Positions 44,393-58,612 of a DNA stretch of 64,000 bases are shown in pieces (position 1 is the stretch's first letter; the number at the start of each line of letters is the position of its first letter). The notes beneath the pieces are model-generated. The model searched no databases. It worked only from the letters and a program-made list of their open reading frames with translations, and was not told where the DNA came from. Made by a program: the position numbers and the translations under genes. Source of the DNA: Lethocerus indicus (lineage: Eukaryota; Arthropoda; Insecta; Hemiptera; Belostomatidae); assembly GCA_019843655.1 (NCBI GenBank), contig JACDQD010000103.1:310001-374000 (forward strand), written 5' to 3'.

Positions 44393-47300
44393 TTTTGTCC
44401 AAATCTTCATATTTAATCGAGCTCGAGTTACAACTATAAATTTGAACCCCTTAAATACTAGACCGTCAACACACGCGAAATTTGAACTGAAGTTGGACAG
44501 CTTGGACATTTTGTACTTGAAACTCTTTTCAGTATCACTGATGTTAAGCACAGTGTAAATAAACAGCAGTTTCCGCTAGGTTAGATTAGCTATTGATATT
44601 TCGCTATTAAATAGGGGCGGTGTCACGAGAGCTCCCGTTAACATTTCGGTTCGTGATCATTGCGCCTGTTGGTTGGTGCAAGGCCGGCGCCATTAACCCG
44701 CTTCCCTTGCTTTTCCTATTGCCACACATCGTCCCCCTCCTATATATACATTTCCACCTCAGGAAGTTACCTCAAACTTAGAACGCCGTTCGGAATAATA
44801 AATAAAACAGCGCCGCGGCGGGTAGACAACAGTAATTAACTCTGCGAACGCAACCTGTACGTTAATTGATTGCAGCTACTACAGTACATGGCCAGAGTAG
44901 GATGCTTCAACACTCTATAGTGTGGATCCTCGGTTTAAGAAACTCAATTCCTTCGTGGACTGTGATCGCAATTCATTTTAGATACGTCACAGTTCATTTG
45001 TAGATATAATGCCTCTTAACTGCTAATTCATTTTGTCTCAGCGAGACTACAAACTTGGCTTACGAACTGAATTCCTCCTACAATTTAAAATTTCTCCACT
45101 TACATTTCAAAGCGGAGAAAAAAGTGTTTTATAAAGAGAATCTTACAGAATATATTTTCATCTACTAGTTTTAAATATAACTAAATAGAATTTTCAACGC
45201 TGGGGATTTTCCCGGGCCGACAAAACGTGGGCGGGAAATGTGGCCACATTATGTTGGGAAATATGATAAACAGTTTTGTGCGACGTTTGGGAAAATCGGT
45301 TGCCCAAACATATATATTTGCGTTTTACAGTAGAACATTGTTTCGATATATGCGCCGAGAAGAAAAGGCAAATATGTTGAATTCATTTTCTGTTCACAAG
45401 CGTTTCCCAACCGGACTAATGCAAGGTCTCTCTCTCTCTCCGTCTATCTGTCTTTCCCTTTTCTGTCGCAATTCGAAATTCCAAATAGAACAGGAAAAAA
45501 AAATTCCCCACCGGACAGCGCAATTAATAACCGACAGCCGGGGAATATTAACAATAGGCTCTAACACTTTTATACATTCAGCCTTCACCGTTTAGCGGTT
45601 TAACGGTGAATTTCAAATCTAGAAACTTAAATCTGTTCTCTCATACGCGACTAGTTGATACAACAGACAATAAACAAACGGCTAGATCCTTTTCCCAGGT
45701 AATCAGAAATGATTTGGGTCACAAATTTCAATACCCTATTATTATCCTCAGTTAATGTTAAATAATGACAAGCAGAAGATTTCGTCGTTCATTTTCGAAA
45801 AACAGGAATTATCCAGTTAGGAGCCCTAATTCATGTCTACACGTGTAATATTATTCTGGTGCAATAGAAGCAAGGACGCGGATGCACTGCAAAGTATGGC
45901 AATGGCGGAGGAACTCAGTCGTTCTGATGCATTCTGAAAGAATGCAACGGATAGAGGCAGTTCAGTTTTTTTTTTCTGTTCAACAACTATACAGGAATAA
46001 TATCAAGTTTCCTTATTTATCGAGTCTACGGAAACTTAATTACTCGGCGTTCAACTTAGAGTTCTTATGTTGATACCAAATAATTATCTGAAACTATGTG
46101 TTATAAATGCAGTCTAAGGATTATTCTTGAATTATTAGAACTCGTGTTCAATGTGAGAAAACGAAAATATATTTTTATAAATATGGAAAGGCAGATGAGT
46201 GGACAAGGAAGTGTTCATATGCGGGGGTGGGGACTATAAACCATTAAAATATATAAAAATAATAAAATAAATATAAGGTACCGCGGGGTGTTCTGGACCA
46301 GATTATAGACTAGATACCTGCATATATCGAATTCTGGGTCCACTGAATTCATAGCAGCGTCCTTATAACATTACATCCCAATTACAGATATTATAGACAC
46401 GATCCCACGTAATTGTTCAGTTTACCTTAAATACCTTAAAAAAAAGCATTTTGTATTGAGATATTAGGCCAAATAATTATATGTTTCTCCGAGTCCGAAT
46501 TAACAGTGTTAAGACGACGACAGCGGACCGAGAACCGGTTGTCCTTGTGCGAACAGATGCAAATCGAAGGTCCGGTCCGGGGTACCTCGGAGCTGTCTCA
46601 CGACGTACGGTACAGTCGTACTGTAATTTACATACGCCGGAAATAATACTGATGATGGAGGGGCAACAGACCTCCCTCAGGAGGCTGAGCGAGTAAGAAC
46701 AGACGTGTCAGTAAGGGCAACTAACTACTAAAATTGTGACTCACCTGTGAACGTCCTTGCAGTCTAAACCGATAAACAGTTATATCTCTCCAGGGTTAAT
46801 AGTGTATTATGCAGCTATTAATAGGGCCTTTCACGTCGTAGAAACGCCCGTTTACAGTTATGAAATAACTTGAAGCCTCTGGATTTGCGCCAAGGGTAAG
46901 ACAGGGGGGAAAAAGGGCTATTGATTAAATTTTAAAAACTAAAAAAAAAGAACAATAATGCTTCCAAAGACACGAAAATTCCTGGACTATTAGGAGGTTC
47001 TTCCCATTGCATATTGTCTAGTGGACAAGATGCAACCGACGAGCAGGTCTAGGTTATGGACCGCCAACAACAAGACCCTACCACGAATCTTAGCCGGACC
47101 GAAAAGTTACAACATCCGTTACAAACCCGTTGCAGTAACATTGATCGGCCGGCGAATCCGGCATCTGTCCGCCGTCATGCGACCATAATCGGGCCGTAAT
47201 TACAGTTTCCGTTCTCGCCGCGGATGCTGCGTCCCAGAAACATGGTTTTATTTTGACACTCTCTTCCACGAGCCGAGATAGCTGGCTATCGGACGTAGCG

Positions 47301-49902
47301 CCGCGATAATATTATCAGAAATGGCGCAAACTCAGATAGGAATTATTATTTACCTAAAGCAACCCGGTGGTATGTCGAACCCCTCGAGACTGTATCTCGC
47401 AGGGGACGAGTATTTACCTTTTTGGCGAGTACACTCAACGATGCGGTGAACAAACCGCAACGAATTATTTAACTCTGAAATACAAACTGATTGTTTAGTT
47501 CCCGACGCTATTTCTCCGTTAATTTATGTACGAGAGATAGAATCTTTCTGTCGTGCACAAAGCTATATTTTATTGTTCTATAATATTGATTCTTTAGTTG
47601 AGGAATACAGTGGGGACGATACCGGGTAAAACTTTTAAACGACAGTAATAAATAACAGCCGCCTGGACAAACATGAAAATGCTATGCGCGGTTGAAAGCA
47701 ATGCGAGGATAAATGAACTCCTAGCGACGGGAAAAAAAACTTGCAATAAAACGGCTTAGCCTACATTCGTGATTTAGTAGCCGCTTCTGACCGTGCAACT
47801 GCGCGAAAGTTTTTTTTTTTTTGTCAGAACGCAAATACTGTATATTAAGTACAGGGTGAGCTGTAGTTCATGAGTTACGGCGATAATCGATTCCAAACTA
47901 ATTTGTTTCTTCAATAGCAAGTTTTGGAACTATAGGCCGGTCGACTATAGAGGCAACGGCGAGCGGACCGACGAACCTCGTTACTTTACTGAAAGATCGC
48001 TAATTACGATAGGCTAAAAGTCGAAACCGGTCGGATAGGATACAAAGATCAAGGCGATGAAAGTTGTTCACGCTCAGTGAGTCATATGGACGGTGTTCGG
48101 TTAGTGACACTGTCGCAATGCGATCGCATATGCGTTACACCCTCACGCTATTGAGGGAATGCTACTGACGACTGGGAAGTCGGAACCGGGCGATATACGG
48201 AACCCACGCGACGGGTTTTAGACGGCACATTAATCTGATTTATTTTCAAGCGACACAAACAATAAGTAAGATAGAATTCAGAATATTCAGAAAACGACTT
48301 TCTGAATCTTTCGCTAAGGAGTATATATAAAATTATATCTAAGATAAAATCTGTAATATTAATGAATAATAAATTATAAGAGTGGAATATTAAAAGAGGG
48401 AAGTAATAGGTATAATAAGGATAATGTAAGAAAAAATAAGACAAATAAAAAGTAAAAGTAGTGAATGGGAATTCCGAGCAACGCAACGTTAACGCGACGA
48501 CATAGGTCCGAAACCTGGTTTAATTAAATTGACGTCAACGCTATTGATCGATTGTTCGACACGAATGATATAAAGAGGTTAACAGTTAATTTGATAACTG
48601 ATAATAATAGGCCAATGGCACGAGTGCCAACTATTCACGAAGGCTGGGCGAAGCAGGGCTTGACGGTAGGGACACTAATAGGGATGCGCTTTCAATTAGT
48701 TCAACGGTCACGGCCTAGAACTCTGCCAAATGAACCGAAAGGGGCGGGGCATTATTGGGAAATAAATCGTCGTTAGGGGCACAAGAAATGTCCTTAATTT
48801 GAAACTCAACTCCGTTTTTAACGTAATACAGCGCCCGCGTATTGTATTATTGGCGCAATGCTACTGACGATCATTATTACTTGTAGATATTGAAATTTCA
48901 TAAAACACCAAATTGATAAAAGCTCCGATGACGCGGTCAGCTCAATTTCTGGTCTCGAAACCAAATTTTACCGGGGTTAAAATATAGAGAGAAGAAATTT
49001 GAATATACACATAATGCATCAACAATGGGAGGAAAACAATATATTGAAAAAGTATTAATTAGGGTGGCTTACCTCGTTAACGATTCACAGCGCTAATGGG
49101 GACGATCTGTCCTCCTGCATTTAGAACACTGGCAACCTGCAAAAGGTATATTTATTAGTACGTTGCTGTAATACATGAAAATCTATAAATATAAATGTAC
49201 AGAATAGGAGGTGCAGGACTATGATGATTAGGGTAGGCGAAGATTTTAAAACAATTCTCAATGATCTGTGTTAGACCAAATTACAGCTTATTTCGGAGGT
49301 GGTTGACCGGAATTCTATTATTTATTTGTTGTTTCCGTACACAGTTTTTTGTTATTGTATATTATTGTTTTTCGTATTGATAGATGGGCGGAACTGGTGT
49401 GGAAGAGTGTTCCGATTCTGTAGGTATTTGAATAAATACTCTCTCTACAATCCAATGTGTTATATCGGTTTCAGGGGGTGAAAACCTGTGGCCAAATGGG
49501 AATTAAAACGGGGTGAAAGTGATTTCCAGTCCCCCGAATTCTAGAAAAGCCGAGCCTCTGAAATTTTTCGTCCACACTATTATGAACGCTTCCTCATGAC
49601 CCATTTTATGCGTAGGATACCCGCTGTATACAGAGTGTACAGGTTATAGCTCTGGCCTAGGAATTGACTGTGTTTCACGGTTGTTTATTTCAATAGGAAA
49701 ACAGGCCTCACAATTCCTGCTTTCACCGCTAGTTAACCACTTGCGTCATTGACCCCCGCCCTCAGAGTGTCAGTACCAGCCGATTTCGTCCTTCAAACCG
49801 CCACCAATGACATTACGGTCGGTACTGTTCTACTAAAATCCCTCTCCTGTTACTTCTCGTCTAACCCGACGCTGTCGTAAGCCGATTCCGTGAAAGGGGA
49901 GC
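44393..49902. other. non-coding, no feature recognised
   Basis: About 5.5 kb without a recognisable gene. The longest ORF (45227-45595, 122 codons) ends in a CT-repeat-encoded stretch and is not family-like. GCTACTGACGA words at 48160 and 48859 and CGAAACCGGTC at about 48023 look like decayed hammerhead-family pieces. CpG-rich patches are at 44620-44720 and 47090-47310. Confidence 0.4.
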
Positions 49903-49933
<31 letters not shown>

Positions 49934-49946
49934 AGAGAGAGGCGAA
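49903..49946. repeat. (GA)n/G-rich simple repeat
   Basis: GA dinucleotides from 49903, then a short G run and further GA units. Confidence 0.9.
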
Positions 49947-52900
49947 ATAAGAAAAAACGAGGAATAGTTTCGTGACTCCGCGCGTACCGCGCAGTTTCGT
50001 AACCGGGAGAACCCACATAAAAATGAAAATTACTACAATTTGCGGGACCAATAAAAAAAAAAAAAAAATGGTTTATCACCGTCGAAATGTTTCAAACCGG
50101 CACATTATAGTCCTCGGTTCGTGCCGACCTAATTGTCGGTAATGTGAGCAAACCTAAGGTTCGTATTTTCCGATGAATTTTATTACGGGGTTAAAGTCGG
50201 CTACTAATTACCGTAAAAGCGCTTAATTACTCCCGAAACAATGACATGCTTGCCGGTCGCATCTCGTACTGGACAGTGTAGAACAGAAATGTAGCTAAAA
50301 CATACAGAATATTCAGTGTTCGAACTGAATACGCCTATATTGGATAGTTGGAGGCGCACGGTGACTCGGCACGTTGCTTAGTTGGATGGCGGAAGGCCAA
50401 AAACCGGTCTAGCTTGAGACCAAAGTTGAGACAGGGATCCTGTTGTTACAGGTTTCTTAAATTAATTCGAACTGTCGTTCAAACCCCATAACTGAAGAAA
50501 CGAGGACGATGGCCGTACTGTAGAAGGGGCTAGTGAAAAACTTGTTGGGAAAATGAAAACAGACTTCTATGCGACACCTAAAGAGTATTTTACGATACTC
50601 TGGATATGTGAATATTCTGGATTCAGTAATATTTTAGAGGCATACTACCTCTGCAAAGAATAATAAAGTGAGAAACACTACTGAGTAGATTCAACAAACT
50701 TATCTGGAAACAAAAGTATGTATTTTAAAAGTGTGACTTTTGCGCCCTTGGATGGAGTTAACGGTTCGGAACATGGCCTTCGGACAGCATTCATCATTTG
50801 TCTTGAAAAGGAATAATCCAATTTATTAGGCTGGAAAAAATATACAATCGAATGACTTTAGAGACGAGGATCTGTGTGTGTTTTTCACCCAAGGTCGAAA
50901 GTCTCTCATTCTCCCTGGTCCAGACATTAAGGAAACAAATTAACCGTCAACAAAAGTGGCGTAAAGCAATTGGATGGGCTAAAGTCGATACCGGTCTAGA
51001 GTTTAGGCTCCCACGCCTAGGCTTCGCATAAACATGAGACATTTATGACGCTCATATAGCGAGAAAAAAAACTGATATTCGATAGCTGGAGAGTGGCGGG
51101 ACATTGGCGTCGAACACGAATTTCCCCGGCGTAAAGCCGAAAACCGGTTTCGAAGAAAACTCGAGACGGAAACTTCACCTAACTCGCACACACACACACT
51201 AACAGTTCGAAGTATCGTTTAAACTATATTGCAGCCACTTAGTTTTTCCAACACGTAGCTGTTACGCCTAGTAGACTACTTGGTCTGGACAAGACCAAGT
51301 TTCGACTTCCCGGTCGAGAAAGTGACATTAGCGATGGTAAAGAAGGTCTCAGACTCAGCACGGGGACGTTGCGATATTATACCAATTGAAATGCCACCCA
51401 CGCTCCAAGCCCCTTCGTCGAACGCCAGGATTGCGTACACACTTCTTACTTCAGGATTATTTAAGTAATTTCAATTTTGAAAGCACTGGCAATCACTACT
51501 ACTAATAAGTGAACAGTAGGTTGGTGGAACGTCATCGTCCTTACCGAAATACCCTACGGTATCCAGCTAACCACAGTAATCCAACCTGAATCCTCGTGTT
51601 ATCCTTTAAACCTATTTTAATTTTTTTCAACTTCAGACTAGATATTAGTATTATGCGCGGTAATTTTTTCAGTTCAGTATCTTTAGTCTCAAGTTGAATT
51701 CGAATAGGCGTTACGAAAAGTCTTGGAATTGTTGACATATTGTTAACAGCCATCACCACCTCCCCTTTTATCAGCTTGCATACGGTTAACGCGAATGGTT
51801 TATTCCATATATAATAAAACAGGGTTTACGGTCCCTACCTGAGTTTTAACAAAAATCATCTTTATATTTAGACGCAGAGTTAACTCTATAACTCTATGTT
51901 GATAAATTTCCATGAAAATTGCAGTATTTCGAAACGCCGGTCCGTCCGCGCTTTTCACGCTCTGTTTCCACCGAGTCCGCGTTAACCGCGGGGCCAGAGC
52001 GCTAAATAATAAACGCCGAAAAGATTATATCAGCGCCATTTACATTTCTACGCACAGTCGGTATATAGGGATGGTAATAGTAGCGCCTTGTTGAACCGTG
52101 CAACTGAGAATGCTAGTTACAATTTCGTAAAGTAGAAACCGGTTCGAAAAGAAAGTTTATGGCCGAACAGGATAGTGGCTACAATTCTTGGCTAGTGAAT
52201 ATTTTCCTCTGCGCCAAAAATTCAGATAAAATTTCGTTTATTCGCGGGTCTGAAATCTCGCCCTCGCCATTTTATAATTAGTCAGTAAAGCCTGAGTCCG
52301 GTTAACTGTTCGATATCCGAGTCGAGCTTTCAAGGTTTCGCGTTTATAACGGCACACTTGTCTATCGAGATCGAGCGCCCCAATAGGCATCGATCATAGC
52401 CTATCGGTTACTCAAAAAAAAAAAAAAAACGAAAACAAAAATAAAAGATATAGACCGGGAAATGCGCATCATAATTCAATCCGCATTACACTTTCGAACA
52501 CTTGGGTACAGTCGGTGGGGGTCAGTTTCATTATGTGCTAATAGGAATAGTTTAGCAATCGTATTAGTGGGTGAATTTATTATACCTGATGCTGGTTAAA
52601 AACTTTTGGAAAGAAATTTTCCAACTCACGACGCCGAAAATCGAGGATCTCCGCAATTATAAAGGACACAGAGGGTCAATAATTAAGGCAAATGCGGTTA
52701 GAGGGGTGACTGATGAAACAAAGGACCAACGTGATTTAGTAAGTTGAAAGTCGTAAGGATAAATTACAAGCAGTTAGCCGGATATAGTGTCAGTGAACCA
52801 ATAATTTGAGGATAAGGCTAGGCAGTTTTAAATAGTGATTTATTAGAAAACAACACACCGAGTACAAACACCAAAGATGAAGAATTTAGGGGGGGGGTAG

Positions 52901-53865
52901 TGGGTGGTTTGCAGATAGCAACAACCTAGGTAAAGTAAAACCGCTAAATACTGTATTAATTATGTATCTTGTAGCAAAATATTGAGCCTATAAAATATAT
53001 TTATATATTTTCTCGCCATCAAGCGAGGTTTTTTCACTGTGGTTCCCAGATGATATTATGAGGAAAATTCCGGGACTAGAATCGTATCCGCTCCATAAAT
53101 GAATCGAAATTTAAGTTGGGCTCGAGCCATTTTTCAGGGCCGAGATTTCACCGCGAGAATTTCCATTTCCGCGTCGGTCAGGCGGCGCTCCGGCGATAAA
53201 AGGGAGCAATATTTGTTTTTCCGACCGTCTATTTTTAGACGGTGGAGGAGAGCAGCTGTGCAGTCCGCGGAGCCGGTAACACCGGAGATAGTCACCGGAG
53301 ATAAAGTCTTTTTCAGATACCGCTTGAAACTTTCGACTGCTTCGATGTGGATTGTTATCTGAAGGGTTTTAGTGCGAAATACTTCAAAATGAACGTCACA
53401 TGTCCTCAATAAAACTGTTTTGCGCGTATGGACGTACGGTGGGGAAATCGTTCATTCATCAGAACAGATGAGAAAACAGATCGACGCGAAACAAATATTC
53501 CGGTCGTGACAAAATACTGTATAATTTCGTACATTTGTTTTCTACAGTCAGTAAAATTAAATCGTTAAGAAACGATGCGATGAAATAAATTTCCCAGTTC
53601 CTCCGCTGCATCAGAAAGTCGAAAATTCGAAAACGATGGACGAATATATAGACCATTTGATAATAGAAAAGACCAAAATTTTTTTACAAGACAATTTTTC
53701 TTCCCGAGTGTTGCTTTTTACAATTTATCGATTATAGGTGCAAAGTTTTGTTTTAGAATTTGATAATAACTTTTTAATATTTCGTCTGTATTAAATATAG
53801 GTATGTGAAATATTGATCCTGTACTGAATGGGTTGTGTTTGTCAATATTCCTACGGGTATACGTT
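49947..53865. other. non-coding, scattered family relics
   Basis: Relics GATGGCGGAAGGCC...ACCGGTCTAGC (50387-50412) and ACCGGTCTAG (50990) are present. The 53099-53409 stretch has overlapping ORFs on both strands (87-91 codons) with no family. G7 run near 52891. Nothing else recognised. Confidence 0.4.
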
Positions 53866-53869
53866 TTAA

Positions 53870-54100
53870 CCCTCTATGGGCCCGTGTAACTTTCAGTTCA
53901 CATTTCAATTTATCGAGATTTTACCAAATAATTATAGCTTTTTTCCTGAGAAAAGGAGGATAAATCTTAATCCCATAACGTTGTCAAGACAACCAATATC
54001 AATATCAATTTTCTTTTCATTCGCATACATAGGTTTATAATTGCTGACTTTTCGTTCCCCAATTTTTTGGATTTAAAATAAAAATTCGGCCCATAGAGGG
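53870..54100. mobile_element. piggyBac-like MITE, intact termini
   Basis: TTAA (53866-53869), then CCCTCTATGGGCC..., ending ...GGCCCATAGAGGG and TTAA (54101-54104). The 13-bp terminal inverted repeats are perfect, and the CCC start with TTAA duplication is the piggyBac superfamily signature. The 231-bp interior is non-coding and matches 8941-9160. Confidence 0.9.
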
Positions 54101-54104
54101 TTAA

Positions 54105-54443
54105 CATCAAATTTTGTATACGAAATAAAAAACATTTCTGAGTTGCTTGCGCTTAACACAAAAAAATACTTTCGTGTTGAACGATTTTCACTGTACTTTC
54201 TGTAAAGTCGTCAGCCTTCTGAATCCCCGAACGAAATTATGTAATTGCAATATTGTCTGGTTCTCGTTTGTGCTTTCTAAAAGTAAGGTCCGTTCCCGAT
54301 TCAATCACGATTTTGTTCGACGGAAAATTGCCGGACGGGGGATTCGAAACTTCCGAAATGCGGACAATTTCGTGGCCGCATCCGGATTCGGCCAATGGTC
54401 ATGCACATTTGGCAATGTTAGAGAACTCTCTCTCTCTCTCTCT
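54105..54443. other. non-coding, CT tract at its right end
   Basis: A 147-codon ORF (54147-54590) covers this stretch but is not recognisable and reads through the (TC)n tract at 54427-54443. Confidence 0.35.
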
Positions 54444-54470
54444 GGTTCTATAGCAGAGTGCTATAGAACC
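54444..54470. repeat. perfect 12-bp hairpin
   Basis: GGTTCTATAGCA (54444-54455), loop GAG, TGCTATAGAACC (54459-54470), directly after a CT tract. No known RNA family recognised. Confidence 0.85.
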
Positions 54471-57400
54471 GCGAATTTATACAGGACCCGATTGGGCTCG
54501 GATTGCGCAACCCATAACATCCGTAGGCCAAACCTCAGCCGGCGAATAACAATTTCGCAATTGACGGTATATGCAATAGCGTGCGTGTAGGTAACACTTG
54601 CCTATTGCCGTCGGTGTCAACCGCGACCAGCGGTCCCAGTTTTCGACCTAAATTCCGCTTCATTCGGGATTTTATCAGGTCCCCGATACAATATGAAGTG
54701 ATGCTGACGACTCAAATTGTACGCGATAAGAGGTTGATAAAATTAAATAAAATTCCGCGATGGCGGATCGGGCGTCCGCATGCAAATAAGTCGCCTTTAA
54801 TTCGGTGTTTAATTGACCGCAGGTTCACAATAGAAGCGGGGAGATATTATCTCATAATTACAGTATATAATTATAACCATTCTGCCTTGGATTGGCACAC
54901 GGCATCCTTGCCACAACTACTTGTAAAACACAATATGCCTTCTAATAGGGTCGAGTGTTTCGTATTTTTACCCAGAACTTTCATGAATAAAATACAGCAT
55001 TTTAAAACAAGCTCTCTTGGAGGTTTATCACAAATACCCTGTAATGCTTAGATGAAATAGAAATATTACTCTTACTAGATTCATGTCAGAGTGAAATGTA
55101 ACAGAATTGTAAGATTCACCGTGAATACCGATGAATCAACGCGAACTCAACTGTGATATGAACAGCGTGTGCAATTTAAGGTAACCAAACATTAACCGTT
55201 GCCGAAACCACAATCGCAGGTGAATTTCTCTTAAATTATTCCTAATTCCTAAACTGATCTCATTAGTACGGACGCTAAGCCAATTTCGATGGGAAACAGT
55301 TGTCCAGGAACAAACGACCGACCTTAATATTGAAACAAAATCCCATATAATACAAGTCTTAAATTTAGTTCAACGTTTTACGAATTCATATTAAATTATG
55401 ATTAAAGTTCGATCACCAAAAATTATCAATTTGAGTAATTAATGAATGTAAATAAAGTTATCGAGTTATACTGGCTTCGGGCCAAAATAGTACAGCCGAG
55501 AGTTTGCTTCCGTGGATGGGAACTCGGCTGGCAAAAGAAGCTGTAAAACGCGTAATGGGATTCTAATGGTCCGTCTCCCATAATCCAGCCCCATGAAGCC
55601 ATTGCCCCTTTACGACTACGGGGATCGATATTTCTTTTAATTAATAGGAAACTAATGGGGGGGTGGGGGGTTTAAACTGCCAGTATTTTTTATGGTCCGG
55701 CAAGTCTTCATAGCCTATCCCTTCTTTCATTATTTCTCTTCAATTCCATTCCCGCCGAATAAACAGCGAAAAAGGAGACTTGATTTTTTATCGCGAAAAT
55801 AAATAATAAAACAATAAGTTGTTTTACAGTTAGTTCTGAAGTTTTAGGAAACCTTTATTAACTTTAAAACAAAACAATATTCATACAATTTAATTGCCGT
55901 AAATGTTACTGTATCGCATCAATAAAATGATGTCTATTGACGACTTACGAGCAAATGAACGGTTCTTACTAGCTCGTTCTTTAGTTCCAGGTTCGACGCA
56001 TTGACTTTCGTGTTTTCAAGAAGGAAAATAATTCAAAGGGCAAGTCCCGGACCATTTCTACCGGTATTGAAAAACCGGACGCGTACGTAAAAGTGGATTT
56101 GGAAAATATTTAATTTCTAAAGTGGTAACTGGAGCGTGGAAATTGTTACGTCGGCCTGCGGGGAATCTTGATGAAAACCTCCGCTGCGAGGCGGATAGCC
56201 CGCCGAGCATATATTTTCATTTTTATCTCCCGAGTTTCGCTAAACAACTTTCTTCTCAACGGTTTTTTTTCACTTTCTTACGCCAGCTGCGCACGTTTTC
56301 AGCCCCCGACTGAAACTGTCCAAGGAACTGGCGGTGTTCCTTGTCATTCGGTCCAGGATGGAATAAAATTCCAGGGTTTTTCTTTTCACGAAAATCCCGA
56401 GTGTAGTTTTCTACTGGGTAGGTAAATACAACTTTTCCTATTCCGATAAGAATGAAGAAGAATGGGAGCACAAAAATATGACTAAAGCGGAGTACACAAA
56501 TTTTATTTCCGAATAGATATTAAGGATTCAAATGTATAAATTCACAGACCCAATTCATTTTAAGATGGTAATATAGTAAATGGCGACATTACTAAATACT
56601 CCTGACAAGGCTTTATTCAGTCGATATGCATCAGTACATGAGCTGACGATGACAAGGACGTAAAGTTACCCCTTATGACCAAATATACAAATGGATTCAG
56701 AAAATCATTCCAAAAAAATTTCATAAAAAGTGCTAAATATCGAAACTTCTTTGGTCATATACAACCTGTGAAGACAGTTTGATGAAACCAAAACGGCTGT
56801 ACCGAAAGGCGGTCCACGTTAGTAAATCTTCAGTAACATGTAACGAACTTTAATAAAAGGCAGGGCAATGTCATAAAGGGTCGTTGCGACTGTAATTTTC
56901 TTAAATTGACATTACAAGTAGTCCGACTTACAAATAAAACAATGGCAATAAGCCACTGTGGTAAGACATAAAAGTCGGTATTGTATACCGGCGGGAAAGG
57001 TTATGTGGAAAAGGGCCTTAAGGCAGAAAAGTAGGGGCCCGAAGTGCCCTTCAATTAAAAAAAAGACCCTTTTTACATGCCCTATTTCACTGTCAACCCC
57101 ACAACAAAAGGAAGCCGCGTCCAATATACGAGGCCTTCAGAGAAAATTCATGACTTATGCAACATTTAATGGACAACAAATTAGTATTATCCTGGAAAAT
57201 GCGCTAGGGGAATTTGAGTATCAAATTCCTCGCTCTAATCATTCTGCGCCGATGTCCGTGATATGCGATATGAGTAATATAATACGCCGCAACCCCAAGC
57301 GGGCCGCAGAATGTGTATACCAAATTACAATTAATTAATAAACTAGCGCATTTTCCTGCCCCTATTCGGTCCCAAACTAGACGTATATACGAAACACGGA

Positions 57401-58612
57401 AAACCGGTGCTGTCTATCGGATATAGAATTTACCGGTCTGGGGTCCCGGCGAAAATCCAAGAAAAGCCATGAAACCGGTGTGTGGATGAGGAAAATTAAA
57501 AGCATAAACCAAGAAAATATAGATGCAACAAGGCAGTATTTAAATCCAAACTTTCACAAATGCGAAAATAAACTTATTTTTTATTATAGATATATTTTTT
57601 GTCAGAATATTTTCTATGGATTATGCGGATCGTGTCTGTTGATTCTGTTTCAAATATAAACCTCAAAATAGGATACAGAGAGCATAAATAACCGCTGGTT
57701 ACAGAGGCAGTGTGCCAACCATAATGGTAAGTAGATTCCGGGGAAAAGGCATAGGGGTAGGTCATGTTGGCCCTTCATTTCAAGGGCGTATACAATGCAT
57801 TGATATTTGTAGTATGAGATAACTGTCACGGTGAATTAATTAGAAATACAACAATGCGAAAATTCGCTTAATATTACCTGACAAAATTGCAAGGCGACTT
57901 TTTAATTAAAAAAGAATGACCGAATTTATTTATTAATACTTTATCCCGGCTTAATTCGAACCAATCGGGGTAGTTTTCCTCTTTTCCGGGGGCAACCGAT
58001 CGGGACAATCAGATTACATAACGTATATATCGGTTGATAGATTGGCGAAAATACAACGCGGAAAGGTCGAGGCATTAATGTCAGGGGGCGGTATTTGGAG
58101 GGAAAATTTTTTTGAGCCCCTTCCTTCGGGGCCGCAGTGAAACTTTAATTTGCGATGGTGAATGGCGGGGGAGCTGTGAAGTAGCAGCAGCGGGTGAAAT
58201 GGGGGGTGGGTGGACCCTGTAAAAAGGTCTCGGGGCCCTTCTTTTAATTGAAGGGCCACCACCACGCACACTTCACTGGGGTCTTTTTCTCTCAACCATC
58301 CCAGTCCAACGGCGCTATTTATTCCTTGCGGCGACAAAGGACTACAATACTTCGTCTTATCGACCATTATATAAGACAGAGTTTCCAAAATGTCAAATTT
58401 TAAACCTAAAATCTGGGTAGAGCACCGTGTTCTGTAGTTGCCGCTCTAAGGCAAGATTTTCTCAGGTTTTAGTCACACACAATAACGCGCAATTTATATC
58501 GTACAACGTCGACATATTTCTTGAGACAATTATACGAAACATATTATGTACGAAATTACAGACGTAAATTTTCCGCCCATACACCGGTGTATTAAAACAT
58601 ACTAAAACACAT
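54471..58612. other. non-coding, no feature recognised
   Basis: ORFs of 156 codons (54581-55051) and 126 codons (56958-57338) are the longest here. Neither shows a domain, signal peptide or splice-site pattern I can defend. GC-rich patch at 58085-58260. Confidence 0.4.

Noticed and set aside
54147..55051. Two overlapping ORFs of 147 and 156 codons, the longest in the window
   Set aside because: One reads through a CT microsatellite and a hairpin; neither shows a domain, hydrophobic segment or splice context. Length alone fits chance in a CpG-richer stretch.
56958..57338. 126-codon ORF on the plus strand
   Set aside because: No recognisable family and an overlapping minus ORF; treated as chance.
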